Source: Variovorax paradoxus
Lineage (GTDB): Bacteria; Pseudomonadota; Gammaproteobacteria; Burkholderiales; Burkholderiaceae_C
Direction: 5' to 3'
DNA length: 64,000 nucleotides
Assembly (NCBI RefSeq): GCF_024734665.1
Contig: NZ_CP102931.1
Span: 6,260,001 to 6,324,000 of the forward strand
Position 1 is the stretch's first letter. Each line of letters opens with the position of its first letter. Shown here piece by piece: positions 26,350 through 35,164 of this stretch. Both the position numbers and the translations under genes were made by a program. A model generated the notes under the pieces. The model was not told the origin of the DNA. It did not search any database and saw only the letters and a list, made by a program, of their open reading frames with translations.

Positions 26350-26366
26350 GCTAGCGAATCAATAGC
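26350..26366. repeat. GCTA-N9-TAGC dyad, copy 1
   Basis: The 17-base sequence GCTAGCGAATCAATAGC lies in the spacer between the helicase gene and hpf. A related 17-base sequence occurs at 41958-41974. Short intergenic dyads of this style are, from memory, frequent in Comamonadaceae. Confidence 0.5.
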
Positions 26367-26472
26367 AGCTGGCGCTCGCGGGGCAGGCGATGCGGCGCTT
26401 CGGGAACAAATGTTTCAGCCTCGGTCCACGTGTGACCCTGCCACCGGAAGGGCCAGCAGCCCGCTCAGCGGT

Positions 26473-28593
26473 TCAGCGCCAGGCCGCGCGCATCCGGTTG
26501 CGCAGGTCGATCACCGCGCTCGGCGGCGGCACGGCCGGCGGGCGCTCCGGCGGAGGCGGCCAGGTCTGCTGCTCGAAGCCTTCGAGATCGGCATCGGCGA
26601 TGAAGCGCGTGCGGTTGGCGTACAGGTGCCGATCGCCGCGCGCCGCCTGCTGCGTAATGTGGAAGCGCTGCGGTATCAGCAAGTGCAGGTGGTCGCGTGC
26701 CCGGGTCATCGCCACGTAGAGCAGCCGGCGCTCTTCTTCCAGCTCGTGCGCGCTCTGCGCCACGTCGGCCGGCAGGCAGCCGTCGACCACGTTGAGCACA
26801 TGCACCGAATTCCACTCCTGCCCCTTGGCCGAATGGATGGTCGAGAGGATCAGGTAGTCCTCGTCGAGCAGCGGCGGCCCTGGGCGGTCGCTGGTGGCTT
26901 CGGGCGGGTCGAGCGTGAGCTCGGTAAGGAAGCGTTCGCGCGAGGCATACCCGGCAGCGAGCCGCGCGAGCTGCTCCACGTCTGCGCGCCGCACGCCGGA
27001 GGTGTCTTCGTACAGGCGCTCCAGATGCGGCAGGTACCAGTCCATCGCCAGCTCGACATCGGCCGGCCACTTCAGCGCGGGTTCGCGCAAGGCGGCGTAG
27101 GCCTCGGCAAAGTCGACCCACTGCGCGCGTGCCGCTGAAGGCGGCACGAACTCGCGCACCGCCGCGGCGGGGTCGGCCGCCTGGTCCATCGCATCGAGCA
27201 GGCGCGTGCCCGTGACAGGGCCGATGCCCGGAATCAGCTGCGTCACGCGAAAGCCTGCCATGCGCCCGCGCGGGTTCTGCGCAAAGCGCAGCACCGCGAG
27301 CAGGTCCTTCACGTGCGAGGCCTCGAGAAACTTGAGCCCGCCAAATTTCACGAACGGGATGTTGCGCCGCGCCAGCTCGAGTTCGAGCGCCGCGCTGTGC
27401 GTCGAAGTGCGAAACAGCACTGCCTGCGACTTGAGCGCCAGTCCGCCCTCGCGATGCGCCAGCACCTTGTCGGCCACCCAGCGCGCCTGCCCCGCTTCGT
27501 CGGGCACGAGCACCAGCAGCGGCTTGCCGGCCGAGGGCTTGTCGGTCCACAGCGCCTTGGCGTGCCGCTCGGCCGCATGCGCGATCACGCGGTTCGAGAC
27601 ATCGAGGATCGGCTGCGTCGAGCGGTAGTTGCGCTCCAGCGTGACCACGCGCGCGGCCTGCGTGAACTGCGACGGAAAGTCGAGGATGTTGCGCACCGTC
27701 GCGCCGCGAAAAGAATAGATCGACTGCGCGTCGTCGCCCACAACTGTCACGCCGCGCCCGTCGGGCTTGAGCGCCAGCAGGATCGAAGCCTGCAGCAGAT
27801 TGGTGTCCTGGTACTCGTCGATCAGCACATGGTCGAAGCGCTCACCGATGTGCGCGGCCAGCGCGGGCTCGGCGGCCATCTCGGCCCAGTAGAGCAGCAG
27901 GTCGTCGTAGTCGAGTACGTTCTGCCGCTGCTTGGCCTCGACGTAGGCGCCGAACAGCTTCTTCAGTTCGGCCTCCCATTCATCGCACCAGGGAAAGGCC
28001 TCCTTCAGCACATCGGCCAGCGGTGCGCGCGTGTTCACGCAGCGCGAATAGATCGACAGGCAGGTGCCCTTGCGCGGAAAACGATTGACGGTGGAAGACA
28101 GGCCCAGCTCGTGGCGCACCAGCCCCATCAGGTCTTCGGCATCGCCGCGATCGTGGATGGTGAAGTTCTCGTCGAGCCCGATCTGCGGCGCGTACTCGCG
28201 CAACAGCCGCGCGCCGATGCCGTGGAAGGTGCCGGCCCACGGCAGCGCGGGCGGCGCCTCCGACTTCAGGCCGAGCACCCGTGCCAGCACCTGGCCTGCG
28301 CGGCGCTCCATCTCCTGCGCGGCACGGCGAGAGAAGGTCAGCAACAGCAGGCGCTGCGGATCGACACCGCCGGCAATGAGGTGTGCGACACGGTGCGCCA
28401 GCGTGCTGGTCTTGCCCGAACCTGCACCGGCAATGACGAGCAGCGGCCGCTCGTCACGCTCGGCAATGGTCGCACCCACCCCATGTTCGACCGCCGCGCG
28501 CTGCGCGTCGTTGAGCGTGGCCAGCGCGGCGGCCAGGCGCTCGGCCTGGGTCTTCGCGGCAGCGGAAAAAACGGGGAGCGCAGCGGTCTGCAT
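26473..28593 (-). CDS. UvrD/Rep-family ATP-dependent DNA helicase
   Basis: Superfamily 1A 3'-5' helicase, 706 residues. The Walker A motif is AGAGSGKTST (about residues 55-64). Later motifs are LLTFSRRAAQEME (Ia), DHVLIDEYQDTNLLQ (II), VVGDDAQSIYSFRGA (III), LERNYRS (IV), LILSTIHSAKGQEWNSVHV (V) and EERRLLYVAMTRARDHL (VI). A helix-hairpin-helix-like stretch, LIPGIGPVTGTRLLDAM, sits in the second half. ATG 28591-28593 (MQTAALPVF) seems the best start; a longer frame exists. The gene is divergent from corA. It could be a general repair helicase or a Rep-like replication helper; the exact orthologue is not decided. Confidence 0.9.
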   Translation of the reverse strand: MQTAALPVFSAAAKTQAERLAAALATLNDAQRAAVEHGVGATIAERDERPLLVIAGAGSGKTSTLAHRVAHLIAGGVDPQRLLLLTFSRRAAQEMERRAGQVLARVLGLKSEAPPALPWAGTFHGIGARLLREYAPQIGLDENFTIHDRGDAEDLMGLVRHELGLSSTVNRFPRKGTCLSIYSRCVNTRAPLADVLKEAFPWCDEWEAELKKLFGAYVEAKQRQNVLDYDDLLLYWAEMAAEPALAAHIGERFDHVLIDEYQDTNLLQASILLALKPDGRGVTVVGDDAQSIYSFRGATVRNILDFPSQFTQAARVVTLERNYRSTQPILDVSNRVIAHAAERHAKALWTDKPSAGKPLLVLVPDEAGQARWVADKVLAHREGGLALKSQAVLFRTSTHSAALELELARRNIPFVKFGGLKFLEASHVKDLLAVLRFAQNPRGRMAGFRVTQLIPGIGPVTGTRLLDAMDQAADPAAAVREFVPPSAARAQWVDFAEAYAALREPALKWPADVELAMDWYLPHLERLYEDTSGVRRADVEQLARLAAGYASRERFLTELTLDPPEATSDRPGPPLLDEDYLILSTIHSAKGQEWNSVHVLNVVDGCLPADVAQSAHELEEERRLLYVAMTRARDHLHLLIPQRFHITQQAARGDRHLYANRTRFIADADLEGFEQQTWPPPPERPPAVPPPSAVIDLRNRMRAAWR

Positions 28594-28690
28594 GGGCACG
28601 ACTTTACTGTATGCCCGTCCAGTCCAGCCACCGCGCTGCCATGTGGCCGGTGACATAATCGCGCCTCGCTGCAACCGGAGATTCTTCCCA

Positions 28691-28735
28691 ATGGAAACCG
28701 CCCCGTCTCGGCAGCTTTCAACTCCCCTTCACTGA
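28691..28735 (+). CDS. Possible 14-residue leader peptide upstream of corA
   Basis: ATG 28691 opens a short frame (METAPSRQLSTPLH) ending at TGA 28733-28735, 85 bp before corA. CGGAG ten bases upstream could serve as a ribosome-binding site. It has two proline codons. In Salmonella corA is controlled by a short leader ORF (corL) with Rho-dependent termination; the position here is similar but the sequence relation is not shown. It may be chance. Confidence 0.3.
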   Translation: METAPSRQLSTPLH

Positions 28736-28760
28736 CGCGTTTTTCTTAGCGCACGTCGGG

Positions 28761-28813
28761 CCCGGGAATTGAAAGCGCCCCTCCCTCGCCCATCGTTCAG
28801 TCATTCCCGGGAG
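28761..28813 (+). promoter_or_regulatory. Inverted repeat covering the corA ribosome-binding site
   Basis: CCCGGGAAT (28761-28769) is the exact reverse complement of ATTCCCGGG (28803-28811), with 33 bases between. The downstream arm runs into GGGAG (28809-28813), the likely Shine-Dalgarno sequence for corA ATG 28821. In RNA, the hairpin would partly hide the ribosome-binding site, which fits a regulated leader. Confidence 0.5.
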
Positions 28814-28820
28814 TGAGCCA

Positions 28821-29807
28821 ATGCTCAACATCTTCACGCTCGCCAACGGCCGCCTCGTTCAGGAAGAGATCGAGGCGCTCGAAGAGCTCTCCAAGTTCCA
28901 GCCGATCTGGGTCGACCTCGAGTCGCCCACGCTCGAAGAAAAGCGCTGGATCAAACAGTACTACGGCCTGTCCATTCCCGAAGACGCGATGGACGAGGAC
29001 ATCGAGGAGTCGGCCCGCTTTTACGAGGAAGACAACGGCGAGCTGCACATCCGCTCCGACTTCTTGATCGACGACGACGAAGACCCGCGCACCGTGCGCG
29101 TGGCCTTCATCCTCAACCAGCACAACACCGACCTGCGCAGCCGTGGCGTGCTGTTCTCGATCCACGACGAAGACGTGCCCGTGTTCCGCCTGCTGCGCAT
29201 GCGCGCGCGCCGCGCACCGGGGCTGATCGAAGATGCCAAGGAAGTGATGCTCAAGCTCTTCGACGCCGACGCCGAATACTCGGCCGACACGCTGGAGAAC
29301 ATCTACGACGAGCTCGAAGTGGCCGGCAAGAAGGTGCTCTCGGGCAATGTCACCGACGAGCTGGCCGGCGAGGTGCTCGGCCTCATCGCGCGGCAGGAAG
29401 ACTTGAACGGCCGCATCCGCCGCAATGTGATGGACACGCGCCGCGCGGTCAGCTTCATGATGCGCAGCAAGATGCTCAATGCCGAGCAGTTCGAGGAAGC
29501 CCGTCAGATCCTGCGCGACATCGAGTCGCTGGACAACCACACGGCCTTCCTGTTCGACAAGATCAACTTCCTGATGGATGCGACCGTCGGTTTCATCAAC
29601 ATCAACCAGAACAAGACCATCAAGATCTTCTCGGTGGCCAGCGTCGCGCTGCTGCCGCCCACGCTGATCGCGAGCATCTACGGCATGAACTTCAAGTTCA
29701 TGCCGGAGCTCGACTGGGCCATGGGCTATCCGTATGCCATCGTGCTGATGGCGGCCAGCGCGCTGGTGCCGATGTGGTACTTCCGCCGGCGCGGCTGGTT
29801 GAAGTAG
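28821..29807 (+). CDS. corA: Magnesium/cobalt transporter CorA
   Basis: Pentameric Mg2+/Co2+ channel of the CorA-MIT family, 328 residues. A long acidic N-terminal cytoplasmic domain precedes two C-terminal membrane segments (about residues 273-293 and 303-323). The selectivity motif YGMNF, at the end of the first, is intact. The stretch RRNVMDTRRAVSFMMRSKMLNAEQFEEARQ (in parts: RRNVMDTRRAVSFMM, NAEQFEEARQILRDIESL) belongs to the stalk helix. The preceding 228-bp gap holds a possible leader ORF and a hairpin, which suggests control at the mRNA level. Confidence 0.96.
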   Translation: MLNIFTLANGRLVQEEIEALEELSKFQPIWVDLESPTLEEKRWIKQYYGLSIPEDAMDEDIEESARFYEEDNGELHIRSDFLIDDDEDPRTVRVAFILNQHNTDLRSRGVLFSIHDEDVPVFRLLRMRARRAPGLIEDAKEVMLKLFDADAEYSADTLENIYDELEVAGKKVLSGNVTDELAGEVLGLIARQEDLNGRIRRNVMDTRRAVSFMMRSKMLNAEQFEEARQILRDIESLDNHTAFLFDKINFLMDATVGFININQNKTIKIFSVASVALLPPTLIASIYGMNFKFMPELDWAMGYPYAIVLMAASALVPMWYFRRRGWLK

Positions 29808-29883
29808 CAGCCAGTACAGGGCGCCGCAAGGGGCGCCGGGTGCTAGAGTGGCTGCCGGCCCAGCGCCGCCCCCGGAGAGCCCC

Positions 29884-30636
29884 GTGCGCAGACTTCGCTT
29901 CCTCACCAACCGCCACCGCGCGCCGTCGACCAACACCGCGCTCGGCCTGCTGCTGGCCTTCAATGCCGGGGCCGTCAACGCGGGCGGATTCCTTGTGCTG
30001 CACATGTACACCTCGCACATGACCGGTTTCGCCTCGCAATTGGCGGACGGCATCGTGCTGGGCAACCTCACCCTGCTGCTGAATGCGCTGGGCGCGATCC
30101 TGGCGTTCACGACCGGCGCCGCGGTGTGCGCGGTGCTGGTGAACTGGGCGCGGCAGCACCGGCTGCACGGCGTCTATGCGCTGCCTCTGCTGCTGGAAGC
30201 CGCGCTGATGTTTCCGTTCGGACTCGCGGGTGCCATCACGCTGACCTGGGCAACGCCGTTCGCAGTGCCGCTCACGGTGCTGCTGCTGTCGTTCATCATG
30301 GGCCTGCAGAACGCCGTGGCGTCGAAGACCTCGGGCGGCAGCACGCGCACCACCCACATGACCGGCAACATCACCGACATGGGGATCGAGCTGGGCAAGA
30401 TGCTCTACTGGAACCGGCACATGCCGTCGACACCCCTGCCGGTGCGCCACGACCGCAGCAGGCTGCGCCGCTGCGGCGGGTTGGTCGGCATGTTCGTGCT
30501 CGGGGGTACGGTGGGCGCGCTCGGCTTCAAGTACGTGGGGTTCGTCTGCGTCGTGCCGCTGGCCGCCCTGCTGCTGGTGCTGTCGATCCCGCCCCTGCTT
30601 CGCGACCTTCCGCGTTGGCGGCGGATCACGCCGTAG
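29884..30636 (+). CDS. DUF1275 (YoaK-type) membrane protein
   Basis: A polytopic membrane protein of about 250 residues, DUF1275/YoaK family, whose function is unknown. It has about six predicted helices. Conserved points include NAGAVNAGGFLVLHMYTSHMTGF, MGLQNAVASKTSGGSTRTTHMTGNITDMG (in parts: MGLQNAVASKTSGG, TRTTHMTGNITDMG). I prefer GTG 29884 because GGAG lies six bases upstream; the frame is open from GTG 29848 as well. It ends 1 bp before the convergent mtnN stop codon. Confidence 0.8.
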   Translation: MRRLRFLTNRHRAPSTNTALGLLLAFNAGAVNAGGFLVLHMYTSHMTGFASQLADGIVLGNLTLLLNALGAILAFTTGAAVCAVLVNWARQHRLHGVYALPLLLEAALMFPFGLAGAITLTWATPFAVPLTVLLLSFIMGLQNAVASKTSGGSTRTTHMTGNITDMGIELGKMLYWNRHMPSTPLPVRHDRSRLRRCGGLVGMFVLGGTVGALGFKYVGFVCVVPLAALLLVLSIPPLLRDLPRWRRITP

Positions 30637-30637
30637 C

Positions 30638-31408
30638 TCAGGCCCTTTTCGCGCCCTGAGCGGCCAGCCACGCGTTCACCAGCGCGAGGCTGTAGCGGCT
30701 CGCGACCTCGGCGACGAAGCGCGAGAAGTCGCCATGCGCCTCGTCGTCTGCCCGGTCCGAGATCGTCCGCATGGCCGCGAACGGCACGCCGTAGTCATGG
30801 CACACCTGCGCCACCGCGGCACCTTCCATCTCGACCGCGAGCGCTTCGGGCAAGCTGAGGCGCAGCGCTTCGCTTTCGGCGGCAGTCGAAACGAAGCGAT
30901 CTCCACTCACCAGCAGGCCGCGATGCACCTTCGGCGACTGGAGGCCGAACTCGTCGACGGCCTCCTGCCCCACCAGGGCCACCGGGTCATGCAGCGTCAC
31001 TTTGGCAACGCCCGCCAATGCATCACTGATCGCCGCATCGGCCGTAAAGCGCGAAAGGCCCAGCAAGGGCACTTCGTATTTCGGAAAGATGGGCGAGGCA
31101 TCGAGGTCGTGCTGCAGCAACTGCGTGGCAACGACCACGTCGCCGACATTCACCCCCGGTGCGAGTCCACCTGCGACGCCGGTGAAGACGATGGCCCCGA
31201 CGGCGAATCGCTCGAGCAGCATCGTGGCCGTCACCGCCGCCGCGACCTTGCCGATGCGCGACAGCACCGCGACCACAGGCTGGCCATGCAGATGGCCGAC
31301 CCAGAAGTCTCGCCCGGCGATGCGCACGCGCTGCTCATCGGGCATCTGCGCGAGGAGCGCGCTCAGCTCCTCGTGCATTGCCGCGACGATGGCGATGGGC
31401 GCAACCAC
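30638..31408 (-). CDS. mtnN: 5'-methylthioadenosine/S-adenosylhomocysteine nucleosidase
   Basis: Nucleosidase that cleaves adenine from methylthioadenosine and S-adenosylhomocysteine, in methionine salvage and autoinducer-2 production. The 256-residue product has the N-terminal Glu (E13 in AAMHEEL), GVAGGLAPGVNVGDVVVA, AVEMEGAAVAQVC and the catalytic Asp in ISDRADDEA. It starts with GTG 31406-31408, three bases after the dppA stop, so it is probably translated from the dpp message. An alternative start at the internal ATG would remove most of the first strand. Confidence 0.93.
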   Translation of the reverse strand: MVAPIAIVAAMHEELSALLAQMPDEQRVRIAGRDFWVGHLHGQPVVAVLSRIGKVAAAVTATMLLERFAVGAIVFTGVAGGLAPGVNVGDVVVATQLLQHDLDASPIFPKYEVPLLGLSRFTADAAISDALAGVAKVTLHDPVALVGQEAVDEFGLQSPKVHRGLLVSGDRFVSTAAESEALRLSLPEALAVEMEGAAVAQVCHDYGVPFAAMRTISDRADDEAHGDFSRFVAEVASRYSLALVNAWLAAQGAKRA

Positions 31409-31411
31409 CTG

Positions 31412-33043
31412 TTACTTGATGTCCACGCCGTAGAAGGTGTGGCGCCCGAACGGGCTCAGTTTGAAATCGACCACTTCCTTGCGCACCGGCTTCAGCTGCA
31501 CCGCATGCGCGATCGTGAACCACGGCGCCTGCTCCTTGAAGATCACCTGGGCCTTCTTGTAGAGCGCGTCGCGGTCGGCCTGCTTGGTCGTGCTTTTGGC
31601 CTTCACCACGAGGTCTTCATACGGCTGGTAGCAGAACTTCGAGATGTTGCTGCCGCTGGCCGACTTGGCCGAAGCACAACCCAGCAGCGTGTACATGAAG
31701 TTGTCCGGGTCGCCGTTGTCGCCGGTCCAGCCCAGCATGCCCATCTGGTGCTCGCCAGCCTGCAGGCGCTTGCGATACTCGCCCCACTCGAAGCTCTTGA
31801 TCTCGGCCTTGACGTTGATCTTGGCGAGGTCTGCCTGCATCAGCTCGGCGATGCGCTTGGCGTTCGGGTTGTACGGGCGCTGCACCGGCATGGCCCACAG
31901 GTCGGTCGAGAAGCCGTCGGGGAAGCCGGCCTGCGCCAGCAGCTTCTTGGCGGCTTCGGGATCGTACGGGTCGTCCTTCACGGCATCGTTATAGGACCAC
32001 ATGGTGGGCGGAATCGGGTTCTTCGCGGCCACGCCGGTCGAGAGATACACGCCGTCGATGATGGCCTTCTTGTTGATCGCCATGTTGATGGCCTTGCGCA
32101 CGCGCACGTCGTCGAAGGGCTTCTTCGTCGTGTTGTACGAGAGGTAGCCGACGTTCAAGCCGGGCTGCTCCAGCAGCTGCACGTTCGGGTCCTTGCGGAT
32201 CGCGTCAAGGTCGGCCGGGTTCGGGTACGGCATGACGTGGCACTCGCCCTTCTGCAGCTTGGCCCAGCGCACCGAGGCGTCGGGCGTGATCGCGAACACG
32301 AGGTCGTCGATCTTCGCCTTGCCGCCCCAGTATTGCGGGAAGGCCTTGAAGCGGATGATCGCGTCCTTCTGGTACTGCACAAGGTAGAAGGGGCCGGTGC
32401 CGATCGGGTCCTGGTCGACCTTCTCGGGCGTGCCGGCCTTCAGCATGGCAATGGCGTATTCCTTCGACTGGATGCCCGCGTACTGCATGGCCAGGTTTGC
32501 GAGGAACGGCGCCTCGGGCTGGTTGAGCACGATCTTCACCGTGTAGTCGTCGATGCGGTCCACCGTCTTCAGCAGCTTGGGCATGCCCATGTCGTTGAAG
32601 TAGGAGTGGTTCTGGCTCGTGACCTTGAAGAAGGGATCGCTCTCCTTCCACTGGCGCTCGAGCATGAAGATGAAGTCGTCGGCGTTGAAGTCGCGCGTGG
32701 GCTTGAAGCTCTTGCTCGTGGTGTGCCACTTCACGCCCTTGCGCAGGTGGAAGGTGTAGACCGTGCCGTCGGCGGAGATGTCCCATTTCTCGGCCAGGCC
32801 CGGCACGACCTTGGTGCCACCGCGCTCGAACTCGACGATGGTGTTGTAGACCTGCGTGGTCACGTCGAACGAGGTGCCGGTGGTGTTCATCCCCGGGTAG
32901 AAGTTCTCGGGGCTGCCTTCCGAGCAATACACCAGCGTCTTGGCAGACACTGCGCCACAGGCCAGGGTAAGGGCCGCAAGCGCTGTCGGTGCCAGGAGCG
33001 CCAGGCTTCGTGAGCGGCGCGAAACGGTGGGCTGGGTCTTCAT
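31412..33043 (-). CDS. dppA: ABC transporter periplasmic peptide-binding protein (DppA-like)
   Basis: SBP family 5 periplasmic binding protein, 543 residues, most like dipeptide-binding DppA (LVYCSEGSPENFYPGMNTTGTSFD in parts: LVYCSEGSPENF, YPGMNTTGTSFDV). A signal peptide of about 35 residues ends at VSAKT. The start ATG 33041-33043 has AAGGAG at ideal spacing. It is distal to dppBCDF rather than first, which is unusual for this operon type. It probably binds di- or tripeptides; haem precursor binding, known for E. coli DppA, is possible but not shown. Confidence 0.9.
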   Translation of the reverse strand: MKTQPTVSRRSRSLALLAPTALAALTLACGAVSAKTLVYCSEGSPENFYPGMNTTGTSFDVTTQVYNTIVEFERGGTKVVPGLAEKWDISADGTVYTFHLRKGVKWHTTSKSFKPTRDFNADDFIFMLERQWKESDPFFKVTSQNHSYFNDMGMPKLLKTVDRIDDYTVKIVLNQPEAPFLANLAMQYAGIQSKEYAIAMLKAGTPEKVDQDPIGTGPFYLVQYQKDAIIRFKAFPQYWGGKAKIDDLVFAITPDASVRWAKLQKGECHVMPYPNPADLDAIRKDPNVQLLEQPGLNVGYLSYNTTKKPFDDVRVRKAINMAINKKAIIDGVYLSTGVAAKNPIPPTMWSYNDAVKDDPYDPEAAKKLLAQAGFPDGFSTDLWAMPVQRPYNPNAKRIAELMQADLAKINVKAEIKSFEWGEYRKRLQAGEHQMGMLGWTGDNGDPDNFMYTLLGCASAKSASGSNISKFCYQPYEDLVVKAKSTTKQADRDALYKKAQVIFKEQAPWFTIAHAVQLKPVRKEVVDFKLSPFGRHTFYGVDIK

Positions 33044-33078
33044 ATGGACTCCTTGAGACACGGTTGAAAAAGCGAACG

Positions 33079-34125
33079 TTAAGGGTTCGTCGCCATCGCG
33101 ATGGCGGCGGAGGGGACATCGGCGCGCACGAGCGGCGCGCCGTCGAGAAACTTCTCGGAGAAGTGGCAAGCCACCAGCCGCTCGTCGAGCATGCGCAGCA
33201 GCGGTCGCTCCTCATGGCAACGCGGTGCCACGTGCGGGCAGCGCGTGCTGAACACGCAGCCCGAAGGCGGATTCAGCGGCGACGGCAGCTCGCCCTTGAG
33301 CACGATGCGCTGGCTGCTGAGGCCCGGCGTCGAGGCCAGCAGCGCCTGCGTGTACGGATGCAGCGGCCGCGCGAAGATGCGCGACTTGGGGCCCTGCTCC
33401 ACCGCGTGGCCGAGGTACATCACGAGCACGTCGTGCGCGATGTGCCGCACCACGCCGAGGTCGTGCGAGATGAAGAGATACGCCAAGCCCAGTTCGGCCT
33501 GCAGGTCGGCCAGCAGGTTCAGCACCTGCGCCTGGATCGACACGTCGAGCGCCGACACCGGCTCGTCGGCCACCAGCAGGCGCGGGCTCAGCATCAGCGC
33601 GCGTGCAATCGCGATGCGCTGGCGCTGGCCGCCCGAGAACATGTGCGGATAGCGGTTGGCGTACTCGGGCCGCAGGCCCACGCGCGCGAGCATGTCGCGG
33701 GCCTTGGCAGCGCGCTCCGACTTGCCCATGGTGGTGTTGATGGCCAGCGGATCTTCGAGCACCGTCGAGATCTTCTTGCGCGGATTGAGCGAGCCGTACG
33801 GGTTCTGGAACACCAGCTGCACAGCCTGGCGCAGCTCGCGCTTGCGCTCTGGCGGCGGGTTCACCGCGTCGGCGCCGACCAGCGTGAGCTGGCCTGCCGT
33901 GGGCTTTTCGATCAGCGCGACCATGCGCGCCAGGGTCGACTTGCCGCAGCCCGATTCGCCGACCACGGCCAGCGTACGCCCGCGCTCGATGCGAAACGAG
34001 ATGTCGCCCACCGCGCGCAGATGCGACGGCGCGCGGAACAGCCCGCGGCGGATGTCGTAGGTGCGCTGGAGGTTGTTCGCCTCGACAACCACTTCATTCG
34101 ATGCGCTGGTCGATGCTTCGCTCAT
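33079..34125 (-). CDS. dppF: Dipeptide ABC transporter ATP-binding protein DppF-like
   Basis: Second ATPase of the peptide transporter, 348 residues. Walker A GESGCGKST, signature FSGGQRQRIAIARAL and Walker B LLVADEPVSALDV are intact. The C-terminal oligopeptide/dipeptide extension contains GCVFSTRCPHVAPRC with three cysteines. I chose ATG 34123-34125 ([10 protein letters not shown]), overlapping the dppD stop by four bases; the frame is open upstream but overlaps dppD. It works with DppD at the cytoplasmic face of DppBC. Confidence 0.92.
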   Translation of the reverse strand: MSEASTSASNEVVVEANNLQRTYDIRRGLFRAPSHLRAVGDISFRIERGRTLAVVGESGCGKSTLARMVALIEKPTAGQLTLVGADAVNPPPERKRELRQAVQLVFQNPYGSLNPRKKISTVLEDPLAINTTMGKSERAAKARDMLARVGLRPEYANRYPHMFSGGQRQRIAIARALMLSPRLLVADEPVSALDVSIQAQVLNLLADLQAELGLAYLFISHDLGVVRHIAHDVLVMYLGHAVEQGPKSRIFARPLHPYTQALLASTPGLSSQRIVLKGELPSPLNPPSGCVFSTRCPHVAPRCHEERPLLRMLDERLVACHFSEKFLDGAPLVRADVPSAAIAMATNP

Positions 34126-35147
34126 GACAGCACCTCGGCCGCTTGCTGCTTCGGCGGATCGCTCTCGATGGCCGCCTTGCGCCCCGGTTCGCCGAGCGGA
34201 AAGTGGCAGCGCACCTCGGCGCTCTGCCACTCGCGCAGCGCGGGCCGCACCTGGCAGGCACGCTCGGTGACGTAGCTGCAACGCGGCGCGAACAGGCAGC
34301 CTGCGGGCCGGTCGTGCACGCCGGGCACAACGCCGCTGATGGTGGCGAGCCGGCCCTCGGGCGCGGCGCGCTCGGGCAGCGCCGCGAGCAACGCCTCGGT
34401 GTACGGATGCTGCGGCGACGCGAAGAGCCGGTCGACGCGCTGGTGCTCCATCACCTGCCCCGCGTACATCACGGCAATGCGCTGCGCCATTTCGCTGACC
34501 ACGCCCATGTTGTGCGTGATGAGCACAAGCGCCATGCCGCGCTCCTTCTGCAGGTCGCGCAGAAGGTCGAGGATCTGCGCCTGGATGGTCACGTCGAGTG
34601 CGGTGGTCGGCTCATCAGCGATCAGCAGGCGCGGGTTGCAGGCGATGGCCATGGCGATCATCACGCGCTGGTTCATGCCGCCCGAAAGCTGGTGCGGATA
34701 GCTGCCCAGGCGCGACGACGCGGCCGGTATGCCCACCTGCTCGAGCAGTTCGGTCGCGCGCTTCTTCGCTTCGCGCTTGTCGAGCTTCAGATGCAGTCGC
34801 AGCGTCTCCATCAGCTGGAAGCCGATGGTGAAGCAGGGGTTGAGGCTGGTGGTGGGCTCCTGGAAGATCATCGCGACCTCCTTGCCTACCAGCGCGCGGC
34901 GCGCCTTGTCTGAGATGCCGAGCAGCTCCTTGCCCGCAAAGCGCATGTGGTCCGCGCGCACGCGGCCCGGAAAGCCGACAAGGCCCATCAGCGCCATCAT
35001 CGTGACGCTCTTGCCCGAGCCCGATTCGCCGACGATGCCGAGCACCTCGCCTTCTTCGAGCGTGAGGCTCACGCCGTCGACCGCATGCAGCACGCCGCCC
35101 TGGGTGGGGAACTCGACGTGCAAATCCTTTATTTCAAGCAAAGGCAT
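34122..35147 (-). CDS. dppD: Dipeptide ABC transporter ATP-binding protein DppD-like
   Basis: First ATPase of the peptide transporter, 341 residues starting [13 protein letters not shown] at ATG 35145-35147. Walker [10 protein letters not shown], signature [15 protein letters not shown] and Walker [14 protein letters not shown] are present. The C-terminus has [15 protein letters not shown], the cysteine-bearing oligopeptide-transporter tail. It lies 17 bp after dppC and overlaps dppF by an ATGA. Confidence 0.93.
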   Translation of the reverse strand: MPLLEIKDLHVEFPTQGGVLHAVDGVSLTLEEGEVLGIVGESGSGKSVTMMALMGLVGFPGRVRADHMRFAGKELLGISDKARRALVGKEVAMIFQEPTTSLNPCFTIGFQLMETLRLHLKLDKREAKKRATELLEQVGIPAASSRLGSYPHQLSGGMNQRVMIAMAIACNPRLLIADEPTTALDVTIQAQILDLLRDLQKERGMALVLITHNMGVVSEMAQRIAVMYAGQVMEHQRVDRLFASPQHPYTEALLAALPERAAPEGRLATISGVVPGVHDRPAGCLFAPRCSYVTERACQVRPALREWQSAEVRCHFPLGEPGRKAAIESDPPKQQAAEVLS

Positions 35148-35164
35148 CTTTTCTTTCCTTTGCT

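Larger units (their letters stand above)
26143..26472. other. Non-coding stretch between helicase gene and hpf
   Basis: About 330 bp without a supportable gene. It holds a candidate hpf promoter with a perfect 14-bp palindrome (26292-26305), a purine-rich hpf leader (GA-rich on the plus strand, 26205-26270), and one copy of the GCTA-N9-TAGC dyad (26350-26366). rpoN, which often occupies this place in relatives, is absent. Confidence 0.7.
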
